A DNA stretch of 61,853 nucleotides. Origin: Candidatus Effluviviaceae Genus I sp. GTDB lineage: Bacteria > Joyebacterota > Joyebacteria > Joyebacterales > Joyebacteraceae. The stretch spans positions 1-61,853 of the forward strand of contig VGIX01000008.1 of assembly GCA_016867725.1 (NCBI GenBank). The letters are read 5' to 3'. Shown here piece by piece: positions 52,232-61,853 of this stretch. A program made the position numbers and the translations under genes. The first letter of the stretch is position 1. Each line of letters opens with the position of its first letter. The notes under the pieces were generated by a model. The model ran no database searches, was not told the origin of the DNA, and saw only the letters and a list, made by a program, of their open reading frames with translations.

Positions 52232-53223
52232 GGGTCCCATGAGCGAGACGCCCGACAGCCGGCCGGCAAGCCCCGTGTCCGGATGCGCGGACCAGAGCGG
52301 CGCCGTCCACTACGGCGGGCAGGCGGTCATCGAGGGCGTGATGATGCGCGGGCCGGACCGCGTCGCGACGGCGGTGAGGCTCCCCGACGGGACGATCACC
52401 GTTCAGACCTCGCAGTTCGTGTCGGCGTCGAAGCGCAGCCGTCTCCTCCGTTCGCCCGTCGTGCGCGGCGGGCTCACGCTCATCGAGTCGCTCGCGCTCG
52501 GCATCCGGGCGCTGAACTACTCGGCGAGCGTGGCGATGGAGGCGGCGGAGGGGAAGCCGGCGGCGGGCGACGCGGCGGGCGACGCGGCGGCGGGTCCAGC
52601 GCCCCGCGGGAAGAGCGGCGACTGGAAGACGTCGCTCGCGCTCTCGGGGACGATGGTCCTCGCCTTCGCCCTCGGCATCCTCGTGTTCTTCTACGTCCCG
52701 CTCGTCATCGCGGGCCGGCTCAACATCGAGAGCGGCATCCTCTTCAACCTCGTGGACGGCGTCATCCGCGTCGTCTTCTTCATCGCGTACATCTGGGGCA
52801 TCTCGCTGTGGAAGGAGATGCGCCGCGTCTTCGAGTACCACGGCGCCGAGCACAAGGCCATCTTCACGCAGGAAGCGGGCCAGCCCCTCACGGTCGAGAA
52901 CGCGAGGCGCTTCACGACGCGGCATCCGCGCTGCGGGACGAGCTTCCTTCTCATCGTGATGGTCGTGAGCATCCTGGTCTTCATGCTGACCGGCAAGCCG
53001 CACAGCATCGCGCAGAGGCTCGCGCGGATCCTGCTCGTGCCGGTCATCGCGGGGATCTCCTACGAGATCATGAAGCTCTCGGCGAAGAAGGCCGCGCGGG
53101 CGTGGGCGAGGGTCATCTCGGCGCCCGGCGTCTGGCTCCAGCGCATCACGACGCGGGAGCCGTCCGACGAGCAGCTCGAAGTGGCGATCGCGGCGCTGTC
53201 GGCCGTGCTGGCGGGGAAGGACG

Positions 53224-54290
<1,067 letters not shown>

Positions 54291-54294
<4 letters not shown>

Positions 54295-55184
54295 GCGCCT
54301 GGACCGTCCTCGGCATGATCGAGTGGAGCAGGGGCTATCTCGCGGGGAAGGGCTTCGAGAACGCCAGGCTCGAGGCCGAGCTCCTCCTGTCGCACACGCT
54401 CTCGATCCCGCGCGTGGGGCTCTACACCGACCACGACCGCGTGCTCACGGCCGAGGAGCTCGCGAGGTACAAGGGGCTTCTCAAGCGGCGCCTCGCGGGG
54501 GAGCCGGTGCAGTACGTCACCGGGACGGCGGGGTTCATGTTCGCGGAGTTCGAGGTGAACCGCTCCGTGCTCATCCCGCGGCCCGAGACCGAGGCGCTCA
54601 CCGAGATCGCGCTCAAGTTCCTCGGCGACCTCGCGGCCGGGACGACGGCGCACCGCGCAGGCGGCCTCCTCGTCGCCGACATCGGCACGGGGTCCGGCGT
54701 CATCGCGACGACGATCGCGCTCAAGGTCCCCGCCGCGGCCGTCTACGCGACCGACGTCTCGGCCGAGGCGGTCGCGCTGGCGGAGCGGAACGCGCAGCGC
54801 GCGGGCGTGGCGGACCGCGTGCGGTTCCTCGTCGGCCCGCTCTTCGATCCGCTCGACGCCGCGGGGCTTCGCGGGAGGCTGTCCGCCATCGTGTCGAACC
54901 CCCCGTACGTCCGCTCCGAGGACATCGCGGGGCTGCCGAGCGAGGTCCGCGACTTCGAGCCGCGCGTGGCGCTCGACGGCGGCGTGGATGGGCTTGACTC
55001 GCTTCGCGCCATCGCTCAGGATGGGCCGGTGTTCCTCGCGCCGGGCGGCGCGCTCTTCCTCGAGGTCGGAGAGGGGCAGGCGCGGGCCGTCGAGGAGATG
55101 CTGAAGCCCGCGCTGCGCGACGTCCGGGCCTACAAGGACTACGCGGGTCGCGCGAGGATCGTGTTCGGGAGGAACGATGGATAG
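54291..55184 (+). CDS. prmC: Release-factor glutamine methyltransferase PrmC
   Basis: 297 residues. N-terminal helical domain ([22 protein letters not shown]) for release-factor binding, then the SAM-dependent methyltransferase: [16 protein letters not shown] (motif I), [17 protein letters not shown], and the substrate motif [13 protein letters not shown]. PrmC N5-methylates the GGQ glutamine of RF1 and RF2. Start ATG 54291 overlaps prfA by 4 nt, so methyltransferase and substrate are coupled. The C-terminal end overlaps murA by 8 nt. Confidence 0.96.
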
Positions 55185-56430
55185 GCTCATCGTCCGGGGC
55201 GGGGCGCGCCTTGCGGGGGAGGTGCGGATCAGCGGGGCCAAGAACGCGGCCCTCCCGATGATGGCGGCGACGCTCCTCGCGCCCGGGCAGTTCCGTCTGC
55301 GGAACGTCCCCGACCTCGTGGACGTGAAGACGATGGCCCACGTGCTCCGCGTGCTGGGCGCGCGCGTCGAGCACGAGAACCACACCCTGGTCATCGACAC
55401 CACGGGATCGAGCTATCACGAGGCCCCGTACGAGCTCGTCAGGACGATGCGGGCCTCCGTGTGCGTGCTCGGCCCCGTCCTCGCGAGGCACGGGCGCGCG
55501 CGCGTGTCGCTCCCTGGCGGCTGCGCGTGGGGCCCGAGGCCCGTGGGCTTCCACATCCGCGCCATGCAGGAGCTCGGCGCGACGGTGGAGATCGAGCACG
55601 GCTACATCGTGGCCGAGGCGCCGCGGCTCCGCGGCGCGAGGATCCACTTCGAGACGTCGAGCGTCGGCGCGACCGAGAACGCGATGATGGCCGCCGTCAC
55701 GGCCGACGGGACGACCGTGCTCGAGAACGCGGCCCGCGAGCCGGAGGTCGGCGCGCTGGCCGAGCTCCTCCGGGCGATGGGCGGGCGCGTCGAGGGGGAC
55801 GGGACGGGGACCATCACCATCGAGGGCGTCTCCTCGCTCCACGATGCCGACGTCGAGGTCGTTCCGGACAGGATCGAGGCCGGCACCTTCATGGTCGCGG
55901 CCGCCATCACGGGCGGCGACGTGCTGCTGCGCGGCGCGCGCCGGGACCACATGTCGTCCCTCGTGGTCAAGCTCACGGAGGCCGGCGCGGAGGTCGGCGA
56001 CGCCCAGGGCGGGCTCAGGGTCGTCGGCCCGCTCTGGCCTCACTCCGTCAACGTCACGACCGCCCCGTACCCGGGTTTCCCGACGGACATGCAGGCGCAG
56101 GCGATGGCCCTCATGACGGTGGCCGACGGAACGAGCGTGATCACCGAGACCATCTACGCCGACCGCTTCTCGCACGCGCCCGAGCTCCGCAGGCTGGGCG
56201 CGGACATCACGCTCGACCGGAACGTCGCCATCGTGACGGGCGTGAAGCGCCTCTCGGGGGCGAGCGTCATGGCGACCGACCTTCGGGCCAGCGCCGCCCT
56301 CATCCTCGCCGGGCTCGTGGCGGAGGGCGAGACGGAGATCTCGCGCGTGTACCACATCGACCGCGGCTACGAGGCCATCGAACGCAAGCTGGCCGCGCTG
56401 GGCGCCCAGGTCCAGCGGCTCAAGGGGTAG
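55177..56430 (+). CDS. murA: UDP-GlcNAc enolpyruvyl transferase MurA
   Basis: 417 residues. The first committed step of peptidoglycan synthesis, adding enolpyruvate from PEP to UDP-GlcNAc. Seen: [20 protein letters not shown] at the start, the catalytic Cys in [15 protein letters not shown] (about residue 115, the fosfomycin target), [18 protein letters not shown], and [18 protein letters not shown] with the conserved Asp. Residue Trp after CA replaces the more usual Ile/Leu, probably a harmless loop change. Last gene before selB (no gap). Confidence 0.97.
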   Translation: MDRLIVRGGARLAGEVRISGAKNAALPMMAATLLAPGQFRLRNVPDLVDVKTMAHVLRVLGARVEHENHTLVIDTTGSSYHEAPYELVRTMRASVCVLGPVLARHGRARVSLPGGCAWGPRPVGFHIRAMQELGATVEIEHGYIVAEAPRLRGARIHFETSSVGATENAMMAAVTADGTTVLENAAREPEVGALAELLRAMGGRVEGDGTGTITIEGVSSLHDADVEVVPDRIEAGTFMVAAAITGGDVLLRGARRDHMSSLVVKLTEAGAEVGDAQGGLRVVGPLWPHSVNVTTAPYPGFPTDMQAQAMALMTVADGTSVITETIYADRFSHAPELRRLGADITLDRNVAIVTGVKRLSGASVMATDLRASAALILAGLVAEGETEISRVYHIDRGYEAIERKLAALGAQVQRLKG

Positions 56431-58341
56431 ATGCCTCTCGTGCCCTCCTCGACGAAGCACGTCGTCCTCGGGACGGCAGGCCACATCGACCACGGCAAGA
56501 CCGCGCTCGTGCGGGCGCTCACGGGCACCGACACCGACCGACTGAAGGAAGAGAAGGAGCGCGGGATCTCGATCGAGCTCGGGTTCGCGCGGCTCACGCT
56601 GCCGAGCGGGGCCTCGGTCGGCATCGTGGACGTCCCGGGGCACGAGCGCTTCGTCCGGACGATGCTCGCCGGCGCCGCCGGCATCGACGTCGTGCTCCTC
56701 GTCGTCGCCGCCGACGAGGGTGTGATGCCGCAGACGCGCGAGCACGTGGACATCGTGACCCTGCTCGGGAGCCGCGCGGGCGTGGTCGCGCTCACGAAGG
56801 CCGACCTCGTGGGCGCCGAGGAGCTGGAGCTCGCCCGCGAGGACGTCGAGGAGTATCTCCGCGGGACCGCGCTCGAGGGGGCGGCCATCGTCCCCGTGTC
56901 CTCGGTCACCGGAAGCGGGCTTGACGAGCTGGTCGCGCGCATCGACGCCCTCGTCGCGTCCGTCGAGGAGCGAAGGCCGGGGCGGACGGCGCGCCTTCCC
57001 ATCGACCGCGCGTTCACGCTCGCCGGGCACGGCACCGTGGTGACGGGGACGCTGTGGTCGGGGTCCATCGGCCAAGGCGACACGCTCGCGCTCTACCCTT
57101 CCGGGCGCGAGACGCGCGTGCGCAGCGTGCACGTTCACGGCGAGCCGGTCGAGCGGGCTGAGGCCGGGCAGCGCACGGCCGTCGGCCTCCACGGCGTGCC
57201 GAAGGACTCCGTCGCGCGGGGCGACACGCTCGGCACGCCCGGCGCGCTCCACGTCACGCACATGCTCGACGCGCGGCTCTCGCTCGCGCGCGGCGCGCGG
57301 CCGCTGGGGAACCGCACGCGCGTCCACTTCCATCTCGGGACGTCCGAGACGCTCGCGCGGGTCGTCGTGCTCGATCGCGAGCTGCTCGTGCCGGGCGAGG
57401 ACGGCCTCGTCCAGATGCGGCTCGAGGGCCCGGTCGTGGCGGAAGCGGGGGACAGGTTCGTCGTGCGGTCGTACTCGCCGGTCACGACGATCGGCGGCGG
57501 GCGCGTCATCGCCGCGACGCCGGGGCGGCACGCACGCATGAAGGAGGACGTCCTGGGCGCGCTCGCCGTGCTCGAGGAGGGGAGCGCGGAGGACGTCGCC
57601 GTGCAGGAGGTGCACCGCGCCGGGATCCAGGGCGCGCGCGCGGCGGACCTGACCGGCGCGGCCGGCGTGACGACGGACGGTGTTCTCGAGGGCCTCGTCG
57701 CCGACGGGCGACTGGTCCGCGTTGGCGACCGCGTGCTCACGCCCGGGCGGCTCGCCGAGCTCACCGACCGCTGCAAGGAGGTCCTCGGGGCCTTCGCGAC
57801 GTCGTCGCCGCTTGCGTGGGGGATGTCCACCGAGGAGCTCCGCGGCAAGCTCGCGAAGAAGCTCGACCGCGGGCTTCTCGACGCCGTGCTCGCGGCGCTG
57901 GAGCGCGACGGCCTCGTGACGCGCAGGGTCGGCATGGTGCGCTGGGGCGCGGCGGAGGTGACGCTGCCGCCCGAGCAGGCCCGCGTCGCCGACGCCATCG
58001 AGGCGAGGCTTCTCGATGCGGGCGCCGCGCCGCCCTCGCTCGACGAGCTCAGGAACGACATCGCGAGCCGGGACTTCGACACGATCGTGCGGCTCCTGGC
58101 CGAGACGGGACGCCTCGTGAAGGTCACGAGCGCCATGGTGTTCCATCCGCGCGCGCTGGACGAACTCAGGGCGAAGGTCGCCGCGCACTTCCGGGCGCAC
58201 GAGAAGCTCGGCGTGGCCGAGTTCAAGGACCTCGCCGGCGTCAGCCGGAAGCACGCCATCCCCATTCTCGAGTTCCTCGACCGCGAGGGGACGACGACGC
58301 GGGCGGGCGACCACCGGACGAAGGGACGGAGGGCACCGTGA
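56431..58341 (+). CDS. selB: Selenocysteine-specific elongation factor SelB
   Basis: 636 residues. EF-Tu-like GTPase with G1 GTAGHIDHGKTALV, switch I (KEEKERGISIELGF), G3 VDVPGHERFVRTM and G4 TKADL, beta domains 2-3, and a C-terminal half with winged-helix repeats (PPSLDELRNDIASRDFD, KLGVAEFKDLAGVSRKHAIPILEFLDREG) that bind the SECIS RNA. The start ATG abuts the murA stop and the end overlaps ispG by GTGA. selA, selC and selD, which would be needed, are not in the window, and I could not find a selenoprotein gene (in-frame TGA) nearby. Confidence 0.95.
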   Translation: MPLVPSSTKHVVLGTAGHIDHGKTALVRALTGTDTDRLKEEKERGISIELGFARLTLPSGASVGIVDVPGHERFVRTMLAGAAGIDVVLLVVAADEGVMPQTREHVDIVTLLGSRAGVVALTKADLVGAEELELAREDVEEYLRGTALEGAAIVPVSSVTGSGLDELVARIDALVASVEERRPGRTARLPIDRAFTLAGHGTVVTGTLWSGSIGQGDTLALYPSGRETRVRSVHVHGEPVERAEAGQRTAVGLHGVPKDSVARGDTLGTPGALHVTHMLDARLSLARGARPLGNRTRVHFHLGTSETLARVVVLDRELLVPGEDGLVQMRLEGPVVAEAGDRFVVRSYSPVTTIGGGRVIAATPGRHARMKEDVLGALAVLEEGSAEDVAVQEVHRAGIQGARAADLTGAAGVTTDGVLEGLVADGRLVRVGDRVLTPGRLAELTDRCKEVLGAFATSSPLAWGMSTEELRGKLAKKLDRGLLDAVLAALERDGLVTRRVGMVRWGAAEVTLPPEQARVADAIEARLLDAGAAPPSLDELRNDIASRDFDTIVRLLAETGRLVKVTSAMVFHPRALDELRAKVAAHFRAHEKLGVAEFKDLAGVSRKHAIPILEFLDREGTTTRAGDHRTKGRRAP

Positions 58342-59453
58342 GCGTTCTCGCGGAACGGCGCATGGCGCGGCAGGTGTCGGTCGGCGGCGTGCGGATCGGC
58401 GGCGGTGCGCCTGTCTCGGTACAGTCCATGACGAACACGAGGACCGAGGACGCCCCCGCGACGCTCGCTCAGATCGCGCGGATGGCCGACGCCGGCTGCG
58501 ACATCGTGCGCGTCGCGGTGCCGGGGCGCGAGGCGGCGGCGGCGCTCCGCGAGATCGTCGCCGGCTCGCCCATCCCGGTCGTCGCCGACGTCCACTTCGA
58601 CCACCGGCTCGCGCTCGCGGCCGCGGAGGCGGGAGCGCACGGACTGCGCATCAACCCGGGGAACATCGGCGGACTCGGCCGGGCGCGTGAGGTCGCCGAC
58701 GCGGCGCGCGCGCGGGGCATCCCCATCCGCATCGGCGTGAACGCCGGCTCGCTCGAGCGCGACATCCTCGAACGCGAAGGACGCCCTACGGCGGCCGGCA
58801 TGGTCGAGAGCGCGATGCGCCACGCCGAGATCCTCGAGTCGGCCGGGTTCCGGGACATCGTGCTGTCGCTCAAGGCGTCCGACGTTCTCATGACCGTCGA
58901 GGCGAACCGCCTCGTGGCGGCCCGGTGCGACCATCCGCTCCACCTCGGCGTGACCGAGGCGGGTACCGTCGCGACCGGCGCCGTGCGGTCGGCGGTCGGC
59001 ATCGGGCTCCTCCTCGCCGAGGGCATCGGCGACACCATCCGCGTCTCGCTCGCGGGCCCACCCGAGGAGGAGGTGCGGGCCGGCCGCGCCATCCTGTCGT
59101 CGCTGGGCCTTCGGCGGCGCGGGGTGACGGTCATCGCGTGCCCGACGTGCGGGCGCACCACGCTCGACGTCCAGCGCATCGCCGAGCGCGTGGAGGCCGA
59201 GACCGCGTCGCTCCATGCGGACCTCGTGGTCGCCGTGATGGGCTGCGCCGTGAACGGGCCCGGCGAAGCGCGGGAGGCCGACGTCGGCATCGCCGGGGGC
59301 GGGGAGACGGTGGTCCTCTTCAGAAAGGGGGAGCGCGTCGCGGTGATTGAGGGTACACTCGCCCTCGAGCGTCTTCTCTCGGAGGTTCGGGAAATGGCCG
59401 GCCGGGCGACGGCCGGACCGGGCCCGCGGGGAAACACGGAGGGCGGGCGATGA
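58338..59453 (+). CDS. ispG: 4-hydroxy-3-methylbut-2-enyl-diphosphate synthase IspG
   Basis: 371 residues. The TIM-barrel half begins VGGVRIGGGAPVSVQSMTNT, then VVADVHFDHRLALAA, GLRINPGNIG, LSLKASDV; the C-terminal part has the three Cys for the [4Fe-4S] cluster in ACPTCGRTTLDV and MGCAVNGPGEA. It converts MEcPP to HMBPP in the MEP isoprenoid pathway, so the organism uses MEP rather than mevalonate, at least in part. Start GTG 58338 follows GGAGGG by 4 nt and overlaps the selB stop. Confidence 0.96.
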   Translation: MSVLAERRMARQVSVGGVRIGGGAPVSVQSMTNTRTEDAPATLAQIARMADAGCDIVRVAVPGREAAAALREIVAGSPIPVVADVHFDHRLALAAAEAGAHGLRINPGNIGGLGRAREVADAARARGIPIRIGVNAGSLERDILEREGRPTAAGMVESAMRHAEILESAGFRDIVLSLKASDVLMTVEANRLVAARCDHPLHLGVTEAGTVATGAVRSAVGIGLLLAEGIGDTIRVSLAGPPEEEVRAGRAILSSLGLRRRGVTVIACPTCGRTTLDVQRIAERVEAETASLHADLVVAVMGCAVNGPGEAREADVGIAGGGETVVLFRKGERVAVIEGTLALERLLSEVREMAGRATAGPGPRGNTEGGR

Positions 59454-60373
59454 GGCGGATCTACGACGTAGGCGCGGCGGGCGTGGCGGAGGTCGCCGCG
59501 GGGAAGGGGCGCATCTACGTCTTCGTCGATCCGGACGAGAGCGACCGGCGCGTGCTCCTCGACGAGTTCCGCATCGACGAGCACACGCTGAGCTCGGCGC
59601 TCGACCCCGACGAGCTTGCGAGGCTCGAGTTCGAGACCGACCACGCCGCGCTCATCTTCAAGCGGCCGAAGAACCTCTCGCTCGAGGGTCAGCTTCTCTT
59701 CGAGATCTCCTCGGCGGGCATGTTCCTCTTCCGCGACAAGCTCGCCATCGTGAGCGCCGAAGACCTCGAGCTGTTCGACGGAAGCAAGCAGTTCGCGAAG
59801 TGCCAGTCGCTGCCGGACGTCGTGCTCCGCGTCCTCAACCGCACCATCAGCCACTTCCGGGGCCACCTCAAGGTCATCAACATGTGCGCCGAGGACATCG
59901 AGGAGAAGGTCGCCGGCGCGCTTCAGAACAAGTACCTCCTGAGCCTGTTCACGCTCGAGAAGAGCCTCGTGTACTACGTCTCGGCGATCCACTCCAACGG
60001 CCTTCTCCTCGACAAGCTCAAGATAGCGACTGGGAGGCTGGCGTTCTCCCCGGAGGCCGTCGAGCTTCTCGACGACATCGCCGTGGACAACACCGAGTGC
60101 CTCAAGCGCGCGGAGATCTACGCGAACATCCTCGCAAGCCTCATGGACGCCCGCGCGTCCATCGTGAGCAACAACCTGAACGTCATCATGAAGACCCTCA
60201 CGCTCATCACGATCGGGGTCATGTTCCCGACCTTCGTCGTGAGCGCGTTCTCCATGAACGTGCCCCTTCCGTGGAACCTCAAAGACAGCCCGCTGGCCTT
60301 CTACGGGATCCTCGTCCTTGGCGGCATCTCGGTGATGATCGTGCTCGCGCTCCAGCGGATGAAGAAGTGGTGA
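59450..60373 (+). CDS. CorA-like cation transporter with SMN signature
   Basis: 307 residues, ending in MKKW. Long soluble N-terminus (VFVDPDESDRRVLLDEFRIDEHTL, LVYFVSAI-like helices: LFTLEKSLVYYVSAIHSNGL) then two C-terminal transmembrane helices. The CorA loop between them, normally YGMN, reads SAFSMNVPLP: Ser268-Met269-Asn270 replaces Gly-Met-Asn. GMN forms the selectivity filter for Mg2+ and changes there usually reduce or alter transport. The rest fits the CorA/MIT superfamily, including pore-lining VIMKTLTLITIGVMFPTF. It overlaps ispG by 4 nt and a tiny ORF by 4 nt. Name given as a family, not as a Mg2+ uptake protein. Confidence 0.8.
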   Translation: MRRIYDVGAAGVAEVAAGKGRIYVFVDPDESDRRVLLDEFRIDEHTLSSALDPDELARLEFETDHAALIFKRPKNLSLEGQLLFEISSAGMFLFRDKLAIVSAEDLELFDGSKQFAKCQSLPDVVLRVLNRTISHFRGHLKVINMCAEDIEEKVAGALQNKYLLSLFTLEKSLVYYVSAIHSNGLLLDKLKIATGRLAFSPEAVELLDDIAVDNTECLKRAEIYANILASLMDARASIVSNNLNVIMKTLTLITIGVMFPTFVVSAFSMNVPLPWNLKDSPLAFYGILVLGGISVMIVLALQRMKKW

Positions 60374-60492
60374 GGACGTCTGCAGCCGTCGCCGGCGCTC
60401 TCCTCATCCTCCTGACCCTGGGCGGGTTCGGCGAGCTGCCCGAGAGCTGCCGCGAGTTCGCCGCGACCGGCGACCCCGAGGTGAGACCGTGA
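60370..60492 (+). CDS. Tiny coupled ORF, possible membrane peptide
   Basis: 40 residues from GTG 60370: MRTSAAVAGALLILLTLGG, a hydrophobic helix that could be a signal or single-span segment, then FGELPESCREFAATGD. Both ends overlap neighbours by 4 nt: GTGA with corA at the front and GTGA with the arylsulfotransferase-like gene at the back. The double coupling is the main reason to list it. It may be a genuine small protein or the relic of a leader. No homologue was recognised. Confidence 0.4.
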   Translation: MRTSAAVAGALLILLTLGGFGELPESCREFAATGDPEVRP

Positions 60493-61673
60493 GGCCCACG
60501 CGCATCGTGCTCCTGCTCGCGACGGCAGCCGCGCTCGCGCGGCCCGCGGCCGCTCAGAGCGACCGCACGGAGGAGGAGCGGCGGCGCCTCGAGGCCCTGA
60601 GGTCGCTTCCGTACCTCCAGCGGACGCAGGAGAGGACGGACCCGAAGGAGCGCGGTGTCACGCTCCACGACCGCGCGGCCGCCTGGCCGGGCTTCACGCT
60701 CTACAACGGGCCGATGCGCGCGGTGCTCGTGGACATGGACGGGAGCGAGATCCACGAGTGGAAGAACGACGCCCTCAGTGAGTGGGAGTACGCCGAGATG
60801 CTCCCGAACGGCGATCTCATCGTGATCCTCGCGCGCCGCAGCATCTCGCGGCTCGACTGGCACGGGCGGCTTCTCTGGGAGCGGAAGCTCTCGGCGCACC
60901 ACGACTTCTGCTTCCTGCCCGGCGGCGACATCGCCGTGCTCGTGCACGAGAAGGTCTTCGTCCCGGAGATCGCCGACACGCCCATCGAGTCCGACGGCAT
61001 CGCGCGGATCTCGCCCGAGGGCGAGATCACGGCGTTCTGGCACCTCCACGAGCACCGGCGCGAGCTCGCGCGCTGGTGCCCGCCCGAGGCGCTCACGAGC
61101 ATCTCGGCGAACGTCCCGGAGGACGACTGGTCGCACTCGAACACGATCGAGGTCGTCATCGAGACGCCCACGGCCTCGTCCGTCCCGGCGTTCCGTCCTG
61201 ACAACCTGCTGATCTGCGTGCGGAACCTCGACTTCGTGGGGATCATCGACGCCGAGTCGGGGGAGATCGTGTGGGGATGGGGACCGGGCGAGCTCGACCA
61301 CCCGCATCAGCCGACCCTGCTGCCGAACGGCAACCTGCTCGTCTTCGACAATGGGTTCTTCCGCGGATGGAGCCGCGTCGTGGAGTACGACCCGGTGAGG
61401 GAGACGATCGTGTGGGAGTACCGCGCCGACCCGCCCCAGGACTTCTTCTCGATGGGCCGCGGGTCCTCTCAGAAGCTCCCGAACGGGAACGTGCTCATCA
61501 CCGATTCCACGCACGGTCGCGTGTTCGAGGTCACCGCCGAGGGACGCCTCGTCTGGACGTTCTTCAACCCGGACAGGGAGCACGAGAAGCGGGGGACCTT
61601 CTACCGGTCCATCCGCTACCCCGTCACGCTCGTGCACGCGCTGCTCGCGAAGCACGCCGCGGGCAACGAGTGA
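60489..61673 (+). CDS. Arylsulfotransferase-like (ASST) exported protein
   Basis: 394 residues. A signal peptide (IVLLLATAAALARPAAA) precedes a beta-propeller like that of the ASST family (about 65-385): repeating blocks such as AVLVDMDGSEIHEWKND, EMLPNGDLIVI, SAHHDFCFLPGGDIAVLVHE, GGIDAESGEIVWGWGPGELDHPHQPTLLPNGNLLVFDNG (partly), and QKLPNGNVLITDSTHGRVFEV. ASST enzymes move sulfate between phenols through a catalytic His. Three or four His here are candidates, but I could not pick the catalytic one. A structural ASST-fold protein without enzyme activity is possible. Start GTG 60489 overlaps the tiny ORF. Confidence 0.75.
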   Translation: MRPTRIVLLLATAAALARPAAAQSDRTEEERRRLEALRSLPYLQRTQERTDPKERGVTLHDRAAAWPGFTLYNGPMRAVLVDMDGSEIHEWKNDALSEWEYAEMLPNGDLIVILARRSISRLDWHGRLLWERKLSAHHDFCFLPGGDIAVLVHEKVFVPEIADTPIESDGIARISPEGEITAFWHLHEHRRELARWCPPEALTSISANVPEDDWSHSNTIEVVIETPTASSVPAFRPDNLLICVRNLDFVGIIDAESGEIVWGWGPGELDHPHQPTLLPNGNLLVFDNGFFRGWSRVVEYDPVRETIVWEYRADPPQDFFSMGRGSSQKLPNGNVLITDSTHGRVFEVTAEGRLVWTFFNPDREHEKRGTFYRSIRYPVTLVHALLAKHAAGNE

Positions 61674-61724
61674 GTCGCGCGGGGGCGAACTCCCGGGCCG
61701 CGGCTCGACGGACGAGCGCGCGCC

Positions 61725-61853
61725 TCAGCGAATGAGCACGAGCTTCGACGCGAGACTGCGCTCGCCCTGCACCAGCCTCGCGAAGTAGACCCCCGCGGCA
61801 ACGTCCCGCCCGCGCGCATCGCGCCCGTCCCACGCCACCGTGTCCGGCCCCAC
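61725..61853 (-). CDS. C-terminal fragment of a secreted or surface protein with FlgD/T9SS-like end
   Basis: The last 42 residues of a - strand gene running off the right edge (stop at 61727-61725): VAWDGRDARGRDVAAGVYF followed by ARLVQGERSLASKLVLIR. The W-DG-D-x-G-x-x-V-x-x-G-x-Y-x-x-x-L pattern followed by a short basic end is the FlgD_Ig / type A C-terminal domain at the end of secreted proteins in FCB bacteria, often type IX cargo. Its catalytic part lies outside the window. It converges on the arylsulfotransferase-like gene. Confidence 0.65.
   Translation of the reverse strand: MGPDTVAWDGRDARGRDVAAGVYFARLVQGERSLASKLVLIR

Noticed and set aside
48881-52240. Long - strand frame of 1119 codons opposite rho-rpmE-thyX
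   Set aside because: Same shadow effect; covers three well-supported + strand genes.
54721-58314. Long - strand frame of 1197 codons opposite prmC-murA-selB
   Set aside because: Shadow of three conserved genes, with low-complexity Arg/Asp composition.

Overview
The window is 61.9 kb of dense, very GC-rich bacterial chromosome with about 52 protein genes, mostly on the + strand, and no tRNA, rRNA, CRISPR array or insertion sequence that I could recognise. It looks like core chromosome of a Gram-negative bacterium. An LpxH-type lipid A enzyme, a beta-barrel protein, lipoproteins, and envelope stress and peptidoglycan genes all point to an outer membrane. A PorV/PorQ-like protein and a C-terminal secretion-domain fragment suggest an uncultured, GC-rich lineage in or near the FCB superphylum (for example Eisenbacteria- or Krumholzibacteria-like). 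The phylum assignment is inference only.

Layout. 1-221 is the tail of an ABC-2 type permease. 357-4407 is a ZraSR-like two-component system followed by a ZraP/Spy-like periplasmic metal-stress protein behind its own sigma-54 promoter, with inverted TGCGCA sites about 145-195 bp upstream of the predicted start. 4622-5944 is a purine permease. 5994-15761 is a long co-directional run: cutA, an outer-membrane barrel, OsmC, TldD, TldE, a DUF2207 protein, archease, RtcB and PolX. 15872-16498 is a Cys-rich secreted protein. 16614-20554 (- strand) holds htpX, lemA and copA. 20668-21695 is a YjbQ gene plus a secreted protein. 21808-24131 (- strand) is an operon of two paralogous lipoproteins and a CPBP protease. 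A 660-bp gene-free control region separates it from the PorV-like gene (24792-25703), which converges on lpxH.

26754-34733 contains a small coiled-coil protein, an HtrA protease and the RpoD/SigA-type sigma factor, then two M16-fold proteins, an AMIN-amidase-LysM protein and a YbbR protein, leading into tsaD and priA. 38420-44710 is glutamate dehydrogenase followed by two overlapping ATP-grasp (PEP/pyruvate-binding) proteins, the second ending in a nucleotidyltransferase domain. Next come a metallophosphoesterase, an HD-domain protein, a TPR lipoprotein and a KARI-like reductase. 49001-60373 is a classic information/cell-wall cluster: rho, rpmE, a double-domain ThyX, DUF1385, prfA, prmC, murA, selB, ispG and a CorA-like gene, many with 4-nt stop/start overlaps. 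The window ends with a tiny coupled ORF, an arylsulfotransferase-like gene and, convergently, the end of a surface or secreted protein.

Most interesting: the paired ATP-grasp proteins lacking every downstream PPDK/PEP-synthase domain; a tandem ThyX whose signature motif is split between its halves; the ZraPSR-like sigma-54 circuit; a KARI homologue with Met in place of the catalytic Lys130; two neighbouring M16 proteins that both lack the zinc motif; and a CorA homologue with SMN instead of GMN. About a dozen sites share an E. coli-like TTGAC-17/18-TAnnnT promoter pattern, which makes transcription units readable across the window.
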